From Candidatus Kapaibacterium sp. (lineage in GTDB: Bacteria; Bacteroidota; Ignavibacteria; Kapaibacteriales; UBA2268), in contig JAPLFL010000122.1 in the NCBI GenBank assembly GCA_026390695.1, forward strand, positions 35,093 through 97,880: a DNA stretch of 62,788 nucleotides, in the 5' to 3' direction. Position numbers and translations under genes: made by a program. The notes under the pieces were generated by a model, which was given only the letters and a program-made list of their open reading frames with translations, did no database searches and was not told the DNA's origin. How positions within the stretch are numbered: the first letter of the stretch is position 1; each line of letters starts with the position of its first letter. This document shows positions 1-7,139 of this stretch, in pieces.

Positions 1-382
1 TAGAAGGTAGAAAGTAGAAGGTAGAAAGTAGAAGGTAGATTGCGAGGTTTACTTTTTTTGGATTTGGAACCTATTTTCAAATAACGCCTTGCTGATTCCG
101 CCACTCCTGCGGTTTTAGAAGGTAGAAAGTAGAAGGTAGAAGGTAGAAAGTAGAAGGTAGAATGCGAGGTTTACTTTTTTTGGATTTGGAACCTATTTTC
201 AAATAACGCCTTGCTGATTCCGCCACTCCTGCGGTTTTAGAAAGTAGAAGGTAGAAAGTAGAAGGTAGATTGCGAGGTTTATTTTTATTGAATTTTGTGC
301 AGATTTCAAAATAACTTATATTAAATAAAAATATACCTTATCCTCTACTTTCTTCTTTTCTATCTTCTACTTTCTACCTTCT
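1..382. repeat. TAGAARG heptamer tracts with a 122-bp higher-order repeat
   Basis: Positions 1-39, 116-164 and 238-272 are runs of a 7-bp unit alternating TAGAAGG and TAGAAAG. Between them lies a nearly identical unique block beginning TGCGAGGTTTAC at 41 and again at 163, so the whole pattern repeats at 122 bp. A third, diverging copy of the block starts at 271. At about 341-382 the heptamer reappears in inverted orientation, just before the tRNA gene. No gene is seen here. The role is unknown; the heptamer runs resemble short tandemly repeated repetitive (STRR) sequences. Confidence 0.9.
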
Positions 383-389
383 GTAACCG

Positions 390-464
390 TGGGCGGTGAG
401 GGATTTGAACCCCCGACTTCCTGCTTGTAAGGCAGGCGTTCTGAACCAGCTGAACTAACCGCCC
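390..464 (-). tRNA. tRNA-Val (anticodon UAC)
   Basis: Read on the minus strand, the segment folds as a full cloverleaf. The 7-bp acceptor stem is GGGCGGT with ACCGCCC, the D stem is GTTC/GAAC, and the anticodon stem is CCTGC/GCAGG around the loop CTTACAA. The T arm is GGGGG-TTCAAAT-CCCTC with one G-U pair. Loop positions 34-36 read TAC, which decodes valine. The discriminator base is A and CCA is not encoded. The phage-like regulatory genes lie on its 5' side, not the 3' side usually used for integration. Confidence 0.95.
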
Positions 465-519
465 AAAAATCCAGATCACAAAATTAAGGTTTATTTATGA
501 CATAAAAAAATAAATTATT

Positions 520-1179
520 TTAACTTACCTTTTTTATTATGTTCGTTACTTTTCCAAAAACTGAAAACATAATACCTTCACTTACTCTATACGGGCTGTA
601 GCTCTTGTTTTCAGAAATTAGCCAAACATCATGTCCTTCGTACTTTATTCTTTTGATAAATAAATTTCCATCTACGTTTGCAACTATAATATCTCCGCTA
701 TTAGCATTGTCCCTCTTCTGTACTACAACTCTGTCTCCATCGGCTATACCCGCATCAATCATCGAATTACCACTTACATTTGCTATGAAAAGTTCGTTAC
801 TTTTTAATCCGAATATTTCTGAAAAATGTGTGATTAATTCCTCTTTCTCTTGAACAAATGGGCTTTTCCGAGCTGCACCTAATGAATTTGTTAATACTCT
901 TATTAGCTCAGTTTCGGTCAAATGATCTATTCTTTTTATATTTATTATATCGGATTTTTCCATATAAAATTCCCTGCTATTTAATGAAAAAAGGGCATCT
1001 GATGATGCATCCGTGAATATTTTTTTGTTTCTTTTTGTACATTCGGACTCCAAAATATCTAATTTCCAACTTACAAACCGCTCTCCTGCTAACTCAAACA
1101 CTAACAATTCCTTTGCGGATTCATAAACTTCTTGATTGGAAGCCACTTTTATAAAATCATTAAATTGCGCTCTTCTCAT
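520..1179 (-). CDS. S24/LexA-like peptidase domain protein (phage repressor-type)
   Basis: The C-terminal half (about residues 125-219) is a LexA/UmuD/CI-type S24 domain. The serine lies in SGNSM followed by a DGD turn, and the general-base lysine is in the NLFIKR strand. The N-terminal ~120 residues match nothing I recognise and hold no clear helix-turn-helix. The start codon overlaps the stop of the upstream XRE gene (ATGA), so the two are translationally coupled. Together they look like a split CI-type repressor: DNA binding in one chain, autoprotease or oligomerisation in the other. No canonical Ala-Gly self-cleavage site is obvious upstream of the serine. UmuD-like or LexA-like stress functions are alternatives. 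Confidence 0.8.
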   Translation of the reverse strand: MRRAQFNDFIKVASNQEVYESAKELLVFELAGERFVSWKLDILESECTKRNKKIFTDASSDALFSLNSREFYMEKSDIINIKRIDHLTETELIRVLTNSLGAARKSPFVQEKEELITHFSEIFGLKSNELFIANVSGNSMIDAGIADGDRVVVQKRDNANSGDIIVANVDGNLFIKRIKYEGHDVWLISENKSYSPYRVSEGIMFSVFGKVTNIIKKVS

Positions 1180-1583
1180 TTTTTCTTTGACTTTATACTT
1201 GCTTTAATATCACCAGCGGCTGCATTTACTATTCTCACTGCTTTTCTGTCTGCTAATGAACTACCGTCAATTTTTACAAGATTTGTTATTAATCCCGCAT
1301 TCTTTGAAGTCTTGAAATCGCTGGCTAACTGCTTCCCTGCTTTATTTTCTGCAAACCAAGAGCCTTCTCCGGTCAGTAAAAAAATAGGATTTATCCCATG
1401 CCGGTAAAGTAGTATTAATAGCTCGATTGACACATTGGATCTTGCATTTTCATAATTGCGAATTTTATCTTCGCTTGTATCGAACATATCAGCAAACTGA
1501 GCCGCGGAAAGACGAATCCCCTTTACAATCAGATTCTCTCTGATAAAACGAAGTCTTTCGCTTATTTCTTGTTTGAGTTCCAT
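1176..1583 (-). CDS. XRE-family helix-turn-helix repressor
   Basis: A short protein (135 residues from this start). An N-terminal helical HTH domain covers about residues 1-70: a SAAQFADMF helix is followed by the recognition segment SEDKIRNYENAR, as in lambda-repressor-like folds. The ATG at 1583 is chosen because the in-frame upstream start at 1607 is a TTG with no added conserved sequence. Near the C-terminus is an AAAG tetrapeptide, like the Ala-Gly cleavage hinge of CI repressors, but the chain stops 12 residues later. The S24 domain is in the overlapping next gene. It diverges from the 1746 gene across a twin palindrome (1611-1647), so autoregulation is likely. Confidence 0.8.
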   Translation of the reverse strand: MELKQEISERLRFIRENLIVKGIRLSAAQFADMFDTSEDKIRNYENARSNVSIELLILLYRHGINPIFLLTGEGSWFAENKAGKQLASDFKTSKNAGLITNLVKIDGSSLADRKAVRIVNAAAGDIKASIKSKKK

Positions 1584-1610
1584 AATTAATTTTAAATTTA
1601 TTTTCAAATA

Positions 1611-1647
1611 ATGTATTTTTTACTTGCATTTCATGTATTTTTTACAT
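1611..1647. promoter_or_regulatory. Twin operator-like palindromes between divergent phage-like genes
   Basis: The second site, ATGTATTTTTTACAT at 1633-1647, is a perfect palindrome ATGTA-N5-TACAT. The first, at 1611-1625, is the same with one mismatch in the right half. Their centres are 22 bp apart, about two helical turns, which suits cooperative binding by a lambda-type repressor. They sit immediately upstream of the XRE repressor gene and in the shared region of the divergent 1746 gene. Binding by the adjacent repressor is inferred. Confidence 0.55.
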
Positions 1648-1745
1648 ATTTTTGCATTTAATTATTACATATTTTATTGGTAATAATTACGTTTCAAATT
1701 TAACTTATTTATTTTTCATTTCAAAATAATTTTTAAGGAGTTTTT

Positions 1746-2096
1746 ATGAAAAAAAATCTCAAGAACCAGAAATCTGCTACTGAAGCAGTTTGTGACGATT
1801 TCTCAATCACAATCAAAAAACCTGATTCCTTTATCACTGATAAATGTAAGATCAGCAAGGAAGATCCATTCAGGGATAGGATTTTTGCATCTGCATTTAT
1901 GTTAGAGCAATTACTGGATTGTTTTATTGATGAATGCTTGATGGAGCAAGATATAGCCGATGATTTGAGATTCATCATGCTTGATTTTCTCAATAGCGAT
2001 AGTCTCATCTCGGAGGAATCAATTGACGAATTTGTGGATGAGGGCGATATTATAGACTTTGATTACGATGATGATTTCTTAGATAACATTTATTAA
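1746..2096 (+). CDS. Small acidic protein, unknown function (phage-like module)
   Basis: 116 residues, not recognised. The start is supported by a strong AAGGAG at 5-bp spacing, unusually clear for this genome. The N-terminus is basic (MKKNLKNQK). The C-terminal ~25 residues are almost all acidic or hydrophobic, with a run of Asp around DYDDD. A motif DIADDLRFI in the middle closely resembles DLTDDLRLI near the N-terminus of the next protein, the Mor-like activator. First gene of the rightward arm facing the repressor, so probably repressed by it. An antirepressor, a DNA-mimic or a partner of the Mor-like protein are all possible; none is demonstrated. Confidence 0.6.
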   Translation: MKKNLKNQKSATEAVCDDFSITIKKPDSFITDKCKISKEDPFRDRIFASAFMLEQLLDCFIDECLMEQDIADDLRFIMLDFLNSDSLISEESIDEFVDEGDIIDFDYDDDFLDNIY

Positions 2097-2114
2097 TTTA
2101 GCAATGGGACTTGT

Positions 2115-2375
2115 ATGAGTGATATATATGAATTGATTGAAGAGAAAGATTTAACTGATGATCTTCGATTAATTGCCGAGGTAAGTGGGATAGAAGCCGT
2201 GAGGAACTTATTAAGAAATTTTGGTGGAGTTACATTTTATATTCCCAAACTGACCCGATTAGACCAGTTTTTAAAAAGATATATTATGGAAAATTCTAAT
2301 AAAAGTGTTAAAATATTAGCTCGTGACTTTTTTGTTTCGGAAACATATATTAGACAAATAATAAAAAAGAAGTAA
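2115..2375 (+). CDS. Mor/Mu-C-like transcription activator
   Basis: 86 residues. The N-terminal half has the Mor-family signature: an acidic DDLRLIAEVSG helix, then EAVRNLLRNFGG and a YIPK strand. The C-terminal ~30 residues form a helix-turn-helix (SVKILARDFFVSETYIRQI) ending in a lysine cluster. Mor and C activate middle and late operons of phage Mu and are also found in genomic islands. At 86 residues it is shorter than Mu Mor (129) but keeps both dimerisation and DNA-binding parts. It follows the acidic protein by 18 bp, and its stop overlaps the anmK start (TAATG). No Mu transposase or structural genes are present. Confidence 0.65.
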   Translation: MSDIYELIEEKDLTDDLRLIAEVSGIEAVRNLLRNFGGVTFYIPKLTRLDQFLKRYIMENSNKSVKILARDFFVSETYIRQIIKKK

Positions 2376-3520
2376 TGGAACCTACGGGAATATGGCTATC
2401 GGAGCCACGAAATATGATTGGTATTATGACCGGAACTTCGGTTGATGGCATTGATGTTTGTTTAGCAGAATTTTCTTTTTTGGAAAATAAGCAATTTTTC
2501 AAATTAAAACATTTTCGTACATTCGAGTTTTCTTCTAATACGAAGGAAGCTATATTTCATGCGTTAAATGGCCGGATTAGTGCTGCAGATCTGTCAAGAT
2601 TAAATTTCATACTTGCAAGTGAATTTACAGAGATAATTACTATTTTTTTAAATCTCTGCAATTGCAGCCTCATTTCCGTTGATGCTGTCGCTGTTCATGG
2701 ACAAACAATTTGGCATGAACCATCTGGTGAAATTATACCAAATACATTACAAGCTATTTCGGGACCGGCATTAGGAGCCATACTTGATAAGCCAGTGATA
2801 TATGATTTCCGTTCTGCGGATATAGCTTTAGGTGGTCAGGGAGCGCCACTTGTACCTATATTCGATTATGAATTTTTATCTTCGTCAGTAAATAGAATTG
2901 CTTTAAATATAGGTGGGATGTCTAATATAACTTTTCTGCCGTCAAGCAAGGATAAAAGCCAAGTTCTTGCTTTTGATACCGGACCGGGTAATGTACTGAT
3001 TGACATAGCAAGTAATTTACTTTTTTCAAAGGATTATGACGATCATGGCCATTTTGCCAGAAAAGGAGAAGTTTTAGAAATTATTTTCTCTGCATTAAAA
3101 TCGACAGAATACTGTCTCAGAGCCATTCCCAAGTCAACCGGCAGAGAGTTATTCAATATGTCATTTATAAATGATCATTTTAATCAGTTAAATAATTTTT
3201 CTCCAAACGATATTTTGGCAACCTTAACTGAATTTACTGCATGGTCAATTTTTTTTAATATTAAACACTATATTCCGAATTCAAAAGAACTAATAATATC
3301 GGGTGGTGGCTGCCATAACGATTTTTTAGTTGAAAGATTACAATTTTATTTGCCAGAGATAATTATTATAAAATCAAATGAACTTGGGATAAATTCAGAT
3401 GCAAAGGAAGCTTTATGTTTTGCTTATTTAGGATGGTTGTCATTGGGTGGTATCCCCGGAAACATACCCTCAGTGACAGGTGCAAAGCGCCATTGCGTTC
3501 TTGGAGCCAGAACTTTTTGA
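2375..3520 (+). CDS. anmK: Anhydro-N-acetylmuramic acid kinase
   Basis: Phosphorylates and opens 1,6-anhydro-MurNAc to MurNAc-6-phosphate in cytoplasmic peptidoglycan recycling. 381 residues, close to the family norm. Diagnostic motifs in order: GTSVDGID near the N-terminus (nucleotide loop), AVHGQTIWH, DFRSADIALGGQGAPLVP, LNIGGMSNI, AFDTGPGNVLID and a C-terminal SGGGCHN. The annotated ATG overlaps the stop of the Mor-like gene. An internal ATG at 2414, just before IGIMTGTS, would give a shorter chain and cannot be excluded. No murQ or anhydromuropeptide transporter is nearby. Confidence 0.95.
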   Translation: MEPTGIWLSEPRNMIGIMTGTSVDGIDVCLAEFSFLENKQFFKLKHFRTFEFSSNTKEAIFHALNGRISAADLSRLNFILASEFTEIITIFLNLCNCSLISVDAVAVHGQTIWHEPSGEIIPNTLQAISGPALGAILDKPVIYDFRSADIALGGQGAPLVPIFDYEFLSSSVNRIALNIGGMSNITFLPSSKDKSQVLAFDTGPGNVLIDIASNLLFSKDYDDHGHFARKGEVLEIIFSALKSTEYCLRAIPKSTGRELFNMSFINDHFNQLNNFSPNDILATLTEFTAWSIFFNIKHYIPNSKELIISGGGCHNDFLVERLQFYLPEIIIIKSNELGINSDAKEALCFAYLGWLSLGGIPGNIPSVTGAKRHCVLGARTF

Positions 3521-3608
3521 CATAAATGGTTATTGTTTTTACACTTTTTTGATTGATATTTAATGAGTATATTTGTTGTTGAAAATTTGTTAATCACTAA
3601 GAAGAAAT

Positions 3609-4253
3609 ATGGAAATAATCCACGTTGAAGCAGGTCCATTAGCAACTAATGCTTATGTTGTTTATGATAAATTAACGCATGGAGCTGTTTTGATTGATGC
3701 ACCACTCGAAGTATCATCAATTTTTGAATCAATAATTTCAGAGAATAAGTTAAATGTTCTTGGGATACTTCTTACCCATTCTCATTGGGATCATAGTGCT
3801 GAGGCTGCTCAGTTAAGAAGGTTGACAAATGCTCCCATTTATATTCATCCTGAGGATGCTTATCGTTTGTTAGACCCAAATAAACATACAATTTTCCAAT
3901 TACCTATCGATCTGGAGCCAGCAAAGCCCGATGTTTTAATGAAGCACGGAGATATAATCGAAATCGGAAATATCAAACTTGAAGTAAGACATACACCTGG
4001 TCACACTGAGGGCTGTGTTTGCTTTGTCAATGCAGAAAATTCACTTGTATTTTCCGGTGACACACTTTTTTCCGGTTCTGTTGGAAGGATTGATCTTCCC
4101 GGAGGCTCAAAAGAAAATTTAATAAATTCCATTAACAATAGTTTACTTACACTTGGAGATAATTTTAAAGTTTATCCCGGTCATGGAGATTCGACAAGTA
4201 TCGGGTCAGAGCGCAGAAACAATATATATATACTTAATTCCGATTATTTGTAA
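3609..4253 (+). CDS. MBL-fold metallo-hydrolase (glyoxalase II / YcbL-like)
   Basis: 214 residues with the complete metallo-beta-lactamase metal ligand set: THSHWDH (HxHxDH), HTPGHTEG, the bridging Asp in FSGDTLF, and the last His in YPGHGD. The segment SVGRIDLPGG is typical of the YcbL/glyoxalase-II-like group of small thiolesterases. It lacks the long C-terminal substrate domain of true GloB, so the substrate is uncertain. A cytoplasmic enzyme; no signal peptide. It lies 17 bp upstream of the LptE-like gene, so the two are probably cotranscribed. Confidence 0.88.
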   Translation: MEIIHVEAGPLATNAYVVYDKLTHGAVLIDAPLEVSSIFESIISENKLNVLGILLTHSHWDHSAEAAQLRRLTNAPIYIHPEDAYRLLDPNKHTIFQLPIDLEPAKPDVLMKHGDIIEIGNIKLEVRHTPGHTEGCVCFVNAENSLVFSGDTLFSGSVGRIDLPGGSKENLINSINNSLLTLGDNFKVYPGHGDSTSIGSERRNNIYILNSDYL

Positions 4254-4270
4254 TAGTTTTTAAGGATCGA

Positions 4271-4801
4271 ATGAAAATATATTCATTATTAAGTAATGGA
4301 TTATATAAAATAATTTCCGTAATTTGCATTCTTGTGTCATTCGAAATGAGCGGATGTTATTCTTTTACCGGCGGATCATTACCGGATCATTTGAAAACAT
4401 TGTACATCGCAAACGTAGTTGACAACAGCGGATATGGAGTTCCGCAGTACAGAGAGAATATGTCTCGGTTGCTCTTTGAGAAGTTCAGAAACGACAATTC
4501 ATTAAAAATAGTTGAAAGCAGTGCAGATTGCAGATTGACTGTAACTATTTCCTCTATTCGTGAGTCAGTCGCCAATATCAGACCCGGTGAAATTGAAAGC
4601 AGACGTAAAATTTCGGTAGTTTATGACGTGGAATTTTATGATAATGTCAAAAAGAAATTAATTCCGCTTTCACCAAGCAATTTCAGAAATGAAGAAGAGT
4701 ATGATTTGGCACAGATGCAGACTGGAAGGGATAATGCAGTTAATAAAATATCAGATAGAACTGCTCTTGAAATTTTAATGGCTGTTGTTTCCGGATGGTA
4801 A
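4271..4801 (+). CDS. LptE-like lipopolysaccharide assembly lipoprotein
   Basis: 176 residues. A hydrophobic N-terminal helix ends in a lipobox (MSGC), so it should be a lipoprotein. The mature start CYSFTGG and the following strand (LKTLYIANVVDN) resemble the Bacteroidota LptE family, which plugs the LptD barrel and helps insert LPS into the outer membrane. An AAGGAT motif precedes the ATG. It follows the hydrolase by 17 bp. The partner LptD is not in the window. The family call rests on N-terminal resemblance and fold length. Confidence 0.75.
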   Translation: MKIYSLLSNGLYKIISVICILVSFEMSGCYSFTGGSLPDHLKTLYIANVVDNSGYGVPQYRENMSRLLFEKFRNDNSLKIVESSADCRLTVTISSIRESVANIRPGEIESRRKISVVYDVEFYDNVKKKLIPLSPSNFRNEEEYDLAQMQTGRDNAVNKISDRTALEILMAVVSGW

Positions 4802-4848
4802 GATGTTTAAATAATAATTTTTATTTACAATTGGGGTAGCTATCCGAA

Positions 4849-6294
4849 ATGGAAAGTGCGATACTAATTACCTATTTTATTTCCTTGAGTATATTGTTTG
4901 GCTTCGGTCTTCATGGAATAATACTACTCTACTATTACAAAAAAACGGCTAACTACAAACATCCCGAATGTAGCATGCCAGACAATGCTCCCAAGGTTAC
5001 AATTCAGCTCCCGATGTTCAATGAAATGTTCGTCGTTGACAGATTGATCAAGGCAGTATGTGAGATTAATTATCCTATCGACAAGCTGGAAATTCAGGTT
5101 CTTGACGATTCTACGGATGAATCCCAAAGTATTGCCAAAGAAGCAGTCAAAGTCTTCAGCGAAAAAGGTTTTAACATTAAGTATATCCATAGGACAAATC
5201 GCTCAGGATACAAAGCAGGTGCACTGAAAGCCGGTCTCGAAACCGCAGAAGGTGAATTTGTAGCTATATTCGATGCAGACTTTGTTCCCAACAAAGACTT
5301 CTTAATTAAAACCATACCACATTTCTTTAATCCGAATATCGGAATGGTTCAAACCAGATGGGAACACTTAAATGAAGAAGATTCATTTTTAACAAAAGCT
5401 CAGGCATTAGCATTGGACGGACACTTTGTAATTGAGCAGCAAGTTAGAAACAAAGCAGGCTTTTTCATTAATTTCAACGGCACAGCCGGAATCTGGAGAA
5501 AATCAACTATACTCGATGCCGGTAACTGGCAACCAGACACACTTACTGAGGATCTTGATCTTAGTTATCGAGCTCAATTACGTGGATGGAAATTTGTTTA
5601 TTTAAATGATGTAACATCGCCGGCAGAGCTACCAGCGGACATTAACGCTTTAAAAACTCAGCAATTTCGTTGGACTAAAGGTGCAGTAGAAACTGCAAAG
5701 AAACTCCTTCCAATGGTGTTTAAATCCAAACTTTCTTTGAAAACAAAACTCGAATGCTTTGTCCATTTGACAAGCAATATCGTATTTCCATTTATTATAA
5801 TTGTTGCATTTTTAAATGTACCTGTAGTAATAATAAAAAATACGGTTGGCGGCTATGACACCTTCTATTCATTGATGTCAATATTTGTTTTAGCTTCAAT
5901 TTCTACATTTCTTTTCTATATGTTTGCTCAACGGGCAATACATCTTGATTGGCGGCGCAGATTGCTCCTATTCCCTGTTTTTCTTGCAGGAAGTATGGGA
6001 TTGGCAGTAAATAATACAAAAGCAGTCCTTGAGGCATTATTCAACAAAAAGACAGGCTTTGCACGTACTCCTAAAGCAGGTGACAACAAAACCGCATGGA
6101 AAAAAATGTCATACAAACAGCGCAGAGTCGGTTCAATGGTAATATTTGAAATGGTAATGACTTTTTATTTCTTGGTTGGGATAATCATTTCGGCAAGATT
6201 TATGGAGATAGCAGCCATTCCATTCCAATTTATGTTTTTGATGGGATTTGGCACTGTTGCCTATATGTCCTTAAAACATGCTTTAGCAAAATAG
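4849..6294 (+). CDS. Processive family 2 glycosyltransferase, membrane-bound
   Basis: 481 residues. A TM helix at about 5-27 is followed by a GT2 domain with the donor motif VLDDSTDES, the DxD motif in FDADFVP, the catalytic TED and the QxxRW signature (QQFRWTKGA). At least three further TM helices lie in the C-terminal 180 residues. This architecture matches cellulose-synthase-like and ceramide-glucosyltransferase-like enzymes that extend a chain or glycosylate a lipid at the inner membrane. No PilZ domain and no BcsB neighbour are present, so cellulose synthase is unlikely. It stands alone between the LptE-like gene and a terminator. Confidence 0.85.
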   Translation: MESAILITYFISLSILFGFGLHGIILLYYYKKTANYKHPECSMPDNAPKVTIQLPMFNEMFVVDRLIKAVCEINYPIDKLEIQVLDDSTDESQSIAKEAVKVFSEKGFNIKYIHRTNRSGYKAGALKAGLETAEGEFVAIFDADFVPNKDFLIKTIPHFFNPNIGMVQTRWEHLNEEDSFLTKAQALALDGHFVIEQQVRNKAGFFINFNGTAGIWRKSTILDAGNWQPDTLTEDLDLSYRAQLRGWKFVYLNDVTSPAELPADINALKTQQFRWTKGAVETAKKLLPMVFKSKLSLKTKLECFVHLTSNIVFPFIIIVAFLNVPVVIIKNTVGGYDTFYSLMSIFVLASISTFLFYMFAQRAIHLDWRRRLLLFPVFLAGSMGLAVNNTKAVLEALFNKKTGFARTPKAGDNKTAWKKMSYKQRRVGSMVIFEMVMTFYFLVGIIISARFMEIAAIPFQFMFLMGFGTVAYMSLKHALAK

Positions 6295-6314
6295 ATTAAT
6301 CGAAATATTTTATA

Positions 6315-6349
6315 ACGTCGGCTGATAAAATCAACCGGCGTTTTTTTTT
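6315..6349 (+). terminator. Rho-independent terminator after the GT2 gene
   Basis: CGTCGGCTGA and TCAACCGGCG pair with wobble pairs around a short A-rich loop, and nine T follow. It is placed about 20 bp after the stop of the glycosyltransferase and before grpE. Confidence 0.8.
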
Positions 6350-6408
6350 CACAATTTTTTTGGAATATTTCGTCAATACATTATTAATTTTTGTTGGATT
6401 ATAAATAG

Positions 6409-7116
6409 ATGAATATGGAAGATAAGTCAAGTAAAAATCCTCTTCGGCAGTCAACCAATAAGGCAAAAGACTTGTATAATGCATACTTTAAAAACGAAGG
6501 CACGAGAAATATTCCGATAAGTGACCATGAGGATAAAAAACAAAACGAAACAAATAAGGGAACTATGTTGAACGAAGAAGAGATCGAAAATATCATTAAA
6601 TCAGCAACAGATGAGCTGTCCGAAAATTATGAACAAAAAATAGCCGAACTCGAACTTAAAATAATGGATCTGGAAAAAGAACGAGATGACTTTAAAGAGC
6701 AAAACATTAGACGCACAGCGGAATTTGATAATTTCCGCAAAAGAACATTAAGAGAGAAAGAAGATTTAATAAATTATGCAAATGAGAAATTATTAAATAA
6801 ATTTCTTGTATTGTTGGATGATATTAATAGTGCTGTTGAAAGTGGCTCCAAGTCTGAGGATTATAGTTCATTATATACAGGAATAAATCTTATTTCACAG
6901 AAAGCAATTAAATTATTCGAAGAATCAGGAATTAAACGAATACAAACCGAAGCCGGAGATATTTTTGATGTAGAACTGCACGAAGCCTTGGTGAAGATTC
7001 CATCGGAGTTTGAAGAAGACCATATAGTGCAAATTATTCAATCCGGTTATACACTCAATGATAAAGTAATCAGGCATGCAAAAGTAATAACGTCCGCAGG
7101 CCCGGCAAATAATTAA
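6409..7116 (+). CDS. grpE: Nucleotide exchange factor GrpE
   Basis: 235 residues. A ~60-residue polar, charged N-terminus is followed by a long coiled coil (about 65-120) containing the GrpE signature region ENDFRKRT-like (EFDNFRKRT), then the C-terminal beta-wing with VELHEAL and the closing HAKVITS strand. It releases ADP from DnaK. It is 23 bp upstream of dnaJ, a common arrangement; dnaK is not in the window. The N-terminal tail is longer than in E. coli. No CIRCE element was seen upstream. Confidence 0.96.
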   Translation: MNMEDKSSKNPLRQSTNKAKDLYNAYFKNEGTRNIPISDHEDKKQNETNKGTMLNEEEIENIIKSATDELSENYEQKIAELELKIMDLEKERDDFKEQNIRRTAEFDNFRKRTLREKEDLINYANEKLLNKFLVLLDDINSAVESGSKSEDYSSLYTGINLISQKAIKLFEESGIKRIQTEAGDIFDVELHEALVKIPSEFEEDHIVQIIQSGYTLNDKVIRHAKVITSAGPANN

Positions 7117-7139
7117 TAAAAAATATCGGAAAAATATAA

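Noticed and set aside
390-464. tRNA-Val as the integration site of the phage-like module
   Set aside because: The module lies on the 5' side of the tRNA and no att duplication of the 3' end was found.
605-853. Plus-strand ORF overlapping the S24 gene, and similar shadow frames
   Set aside because: Antisense to a gene with clear motifs; no ribosome site or family match.
520-2375. Intact prophage
   Set aside because: No integrase, transposase, terminase or structural gene is present in the window.
4849-6294. Cellulose synthase BcsA
   Set aside because: No PilZ domain, no bcsB neighbour, and too short.
6350-6408. CIRCE (HrcA) operator before grpE
   Set aside because: No TTAGCACTC-N9-GAGTGCTAA was found in this stretch.
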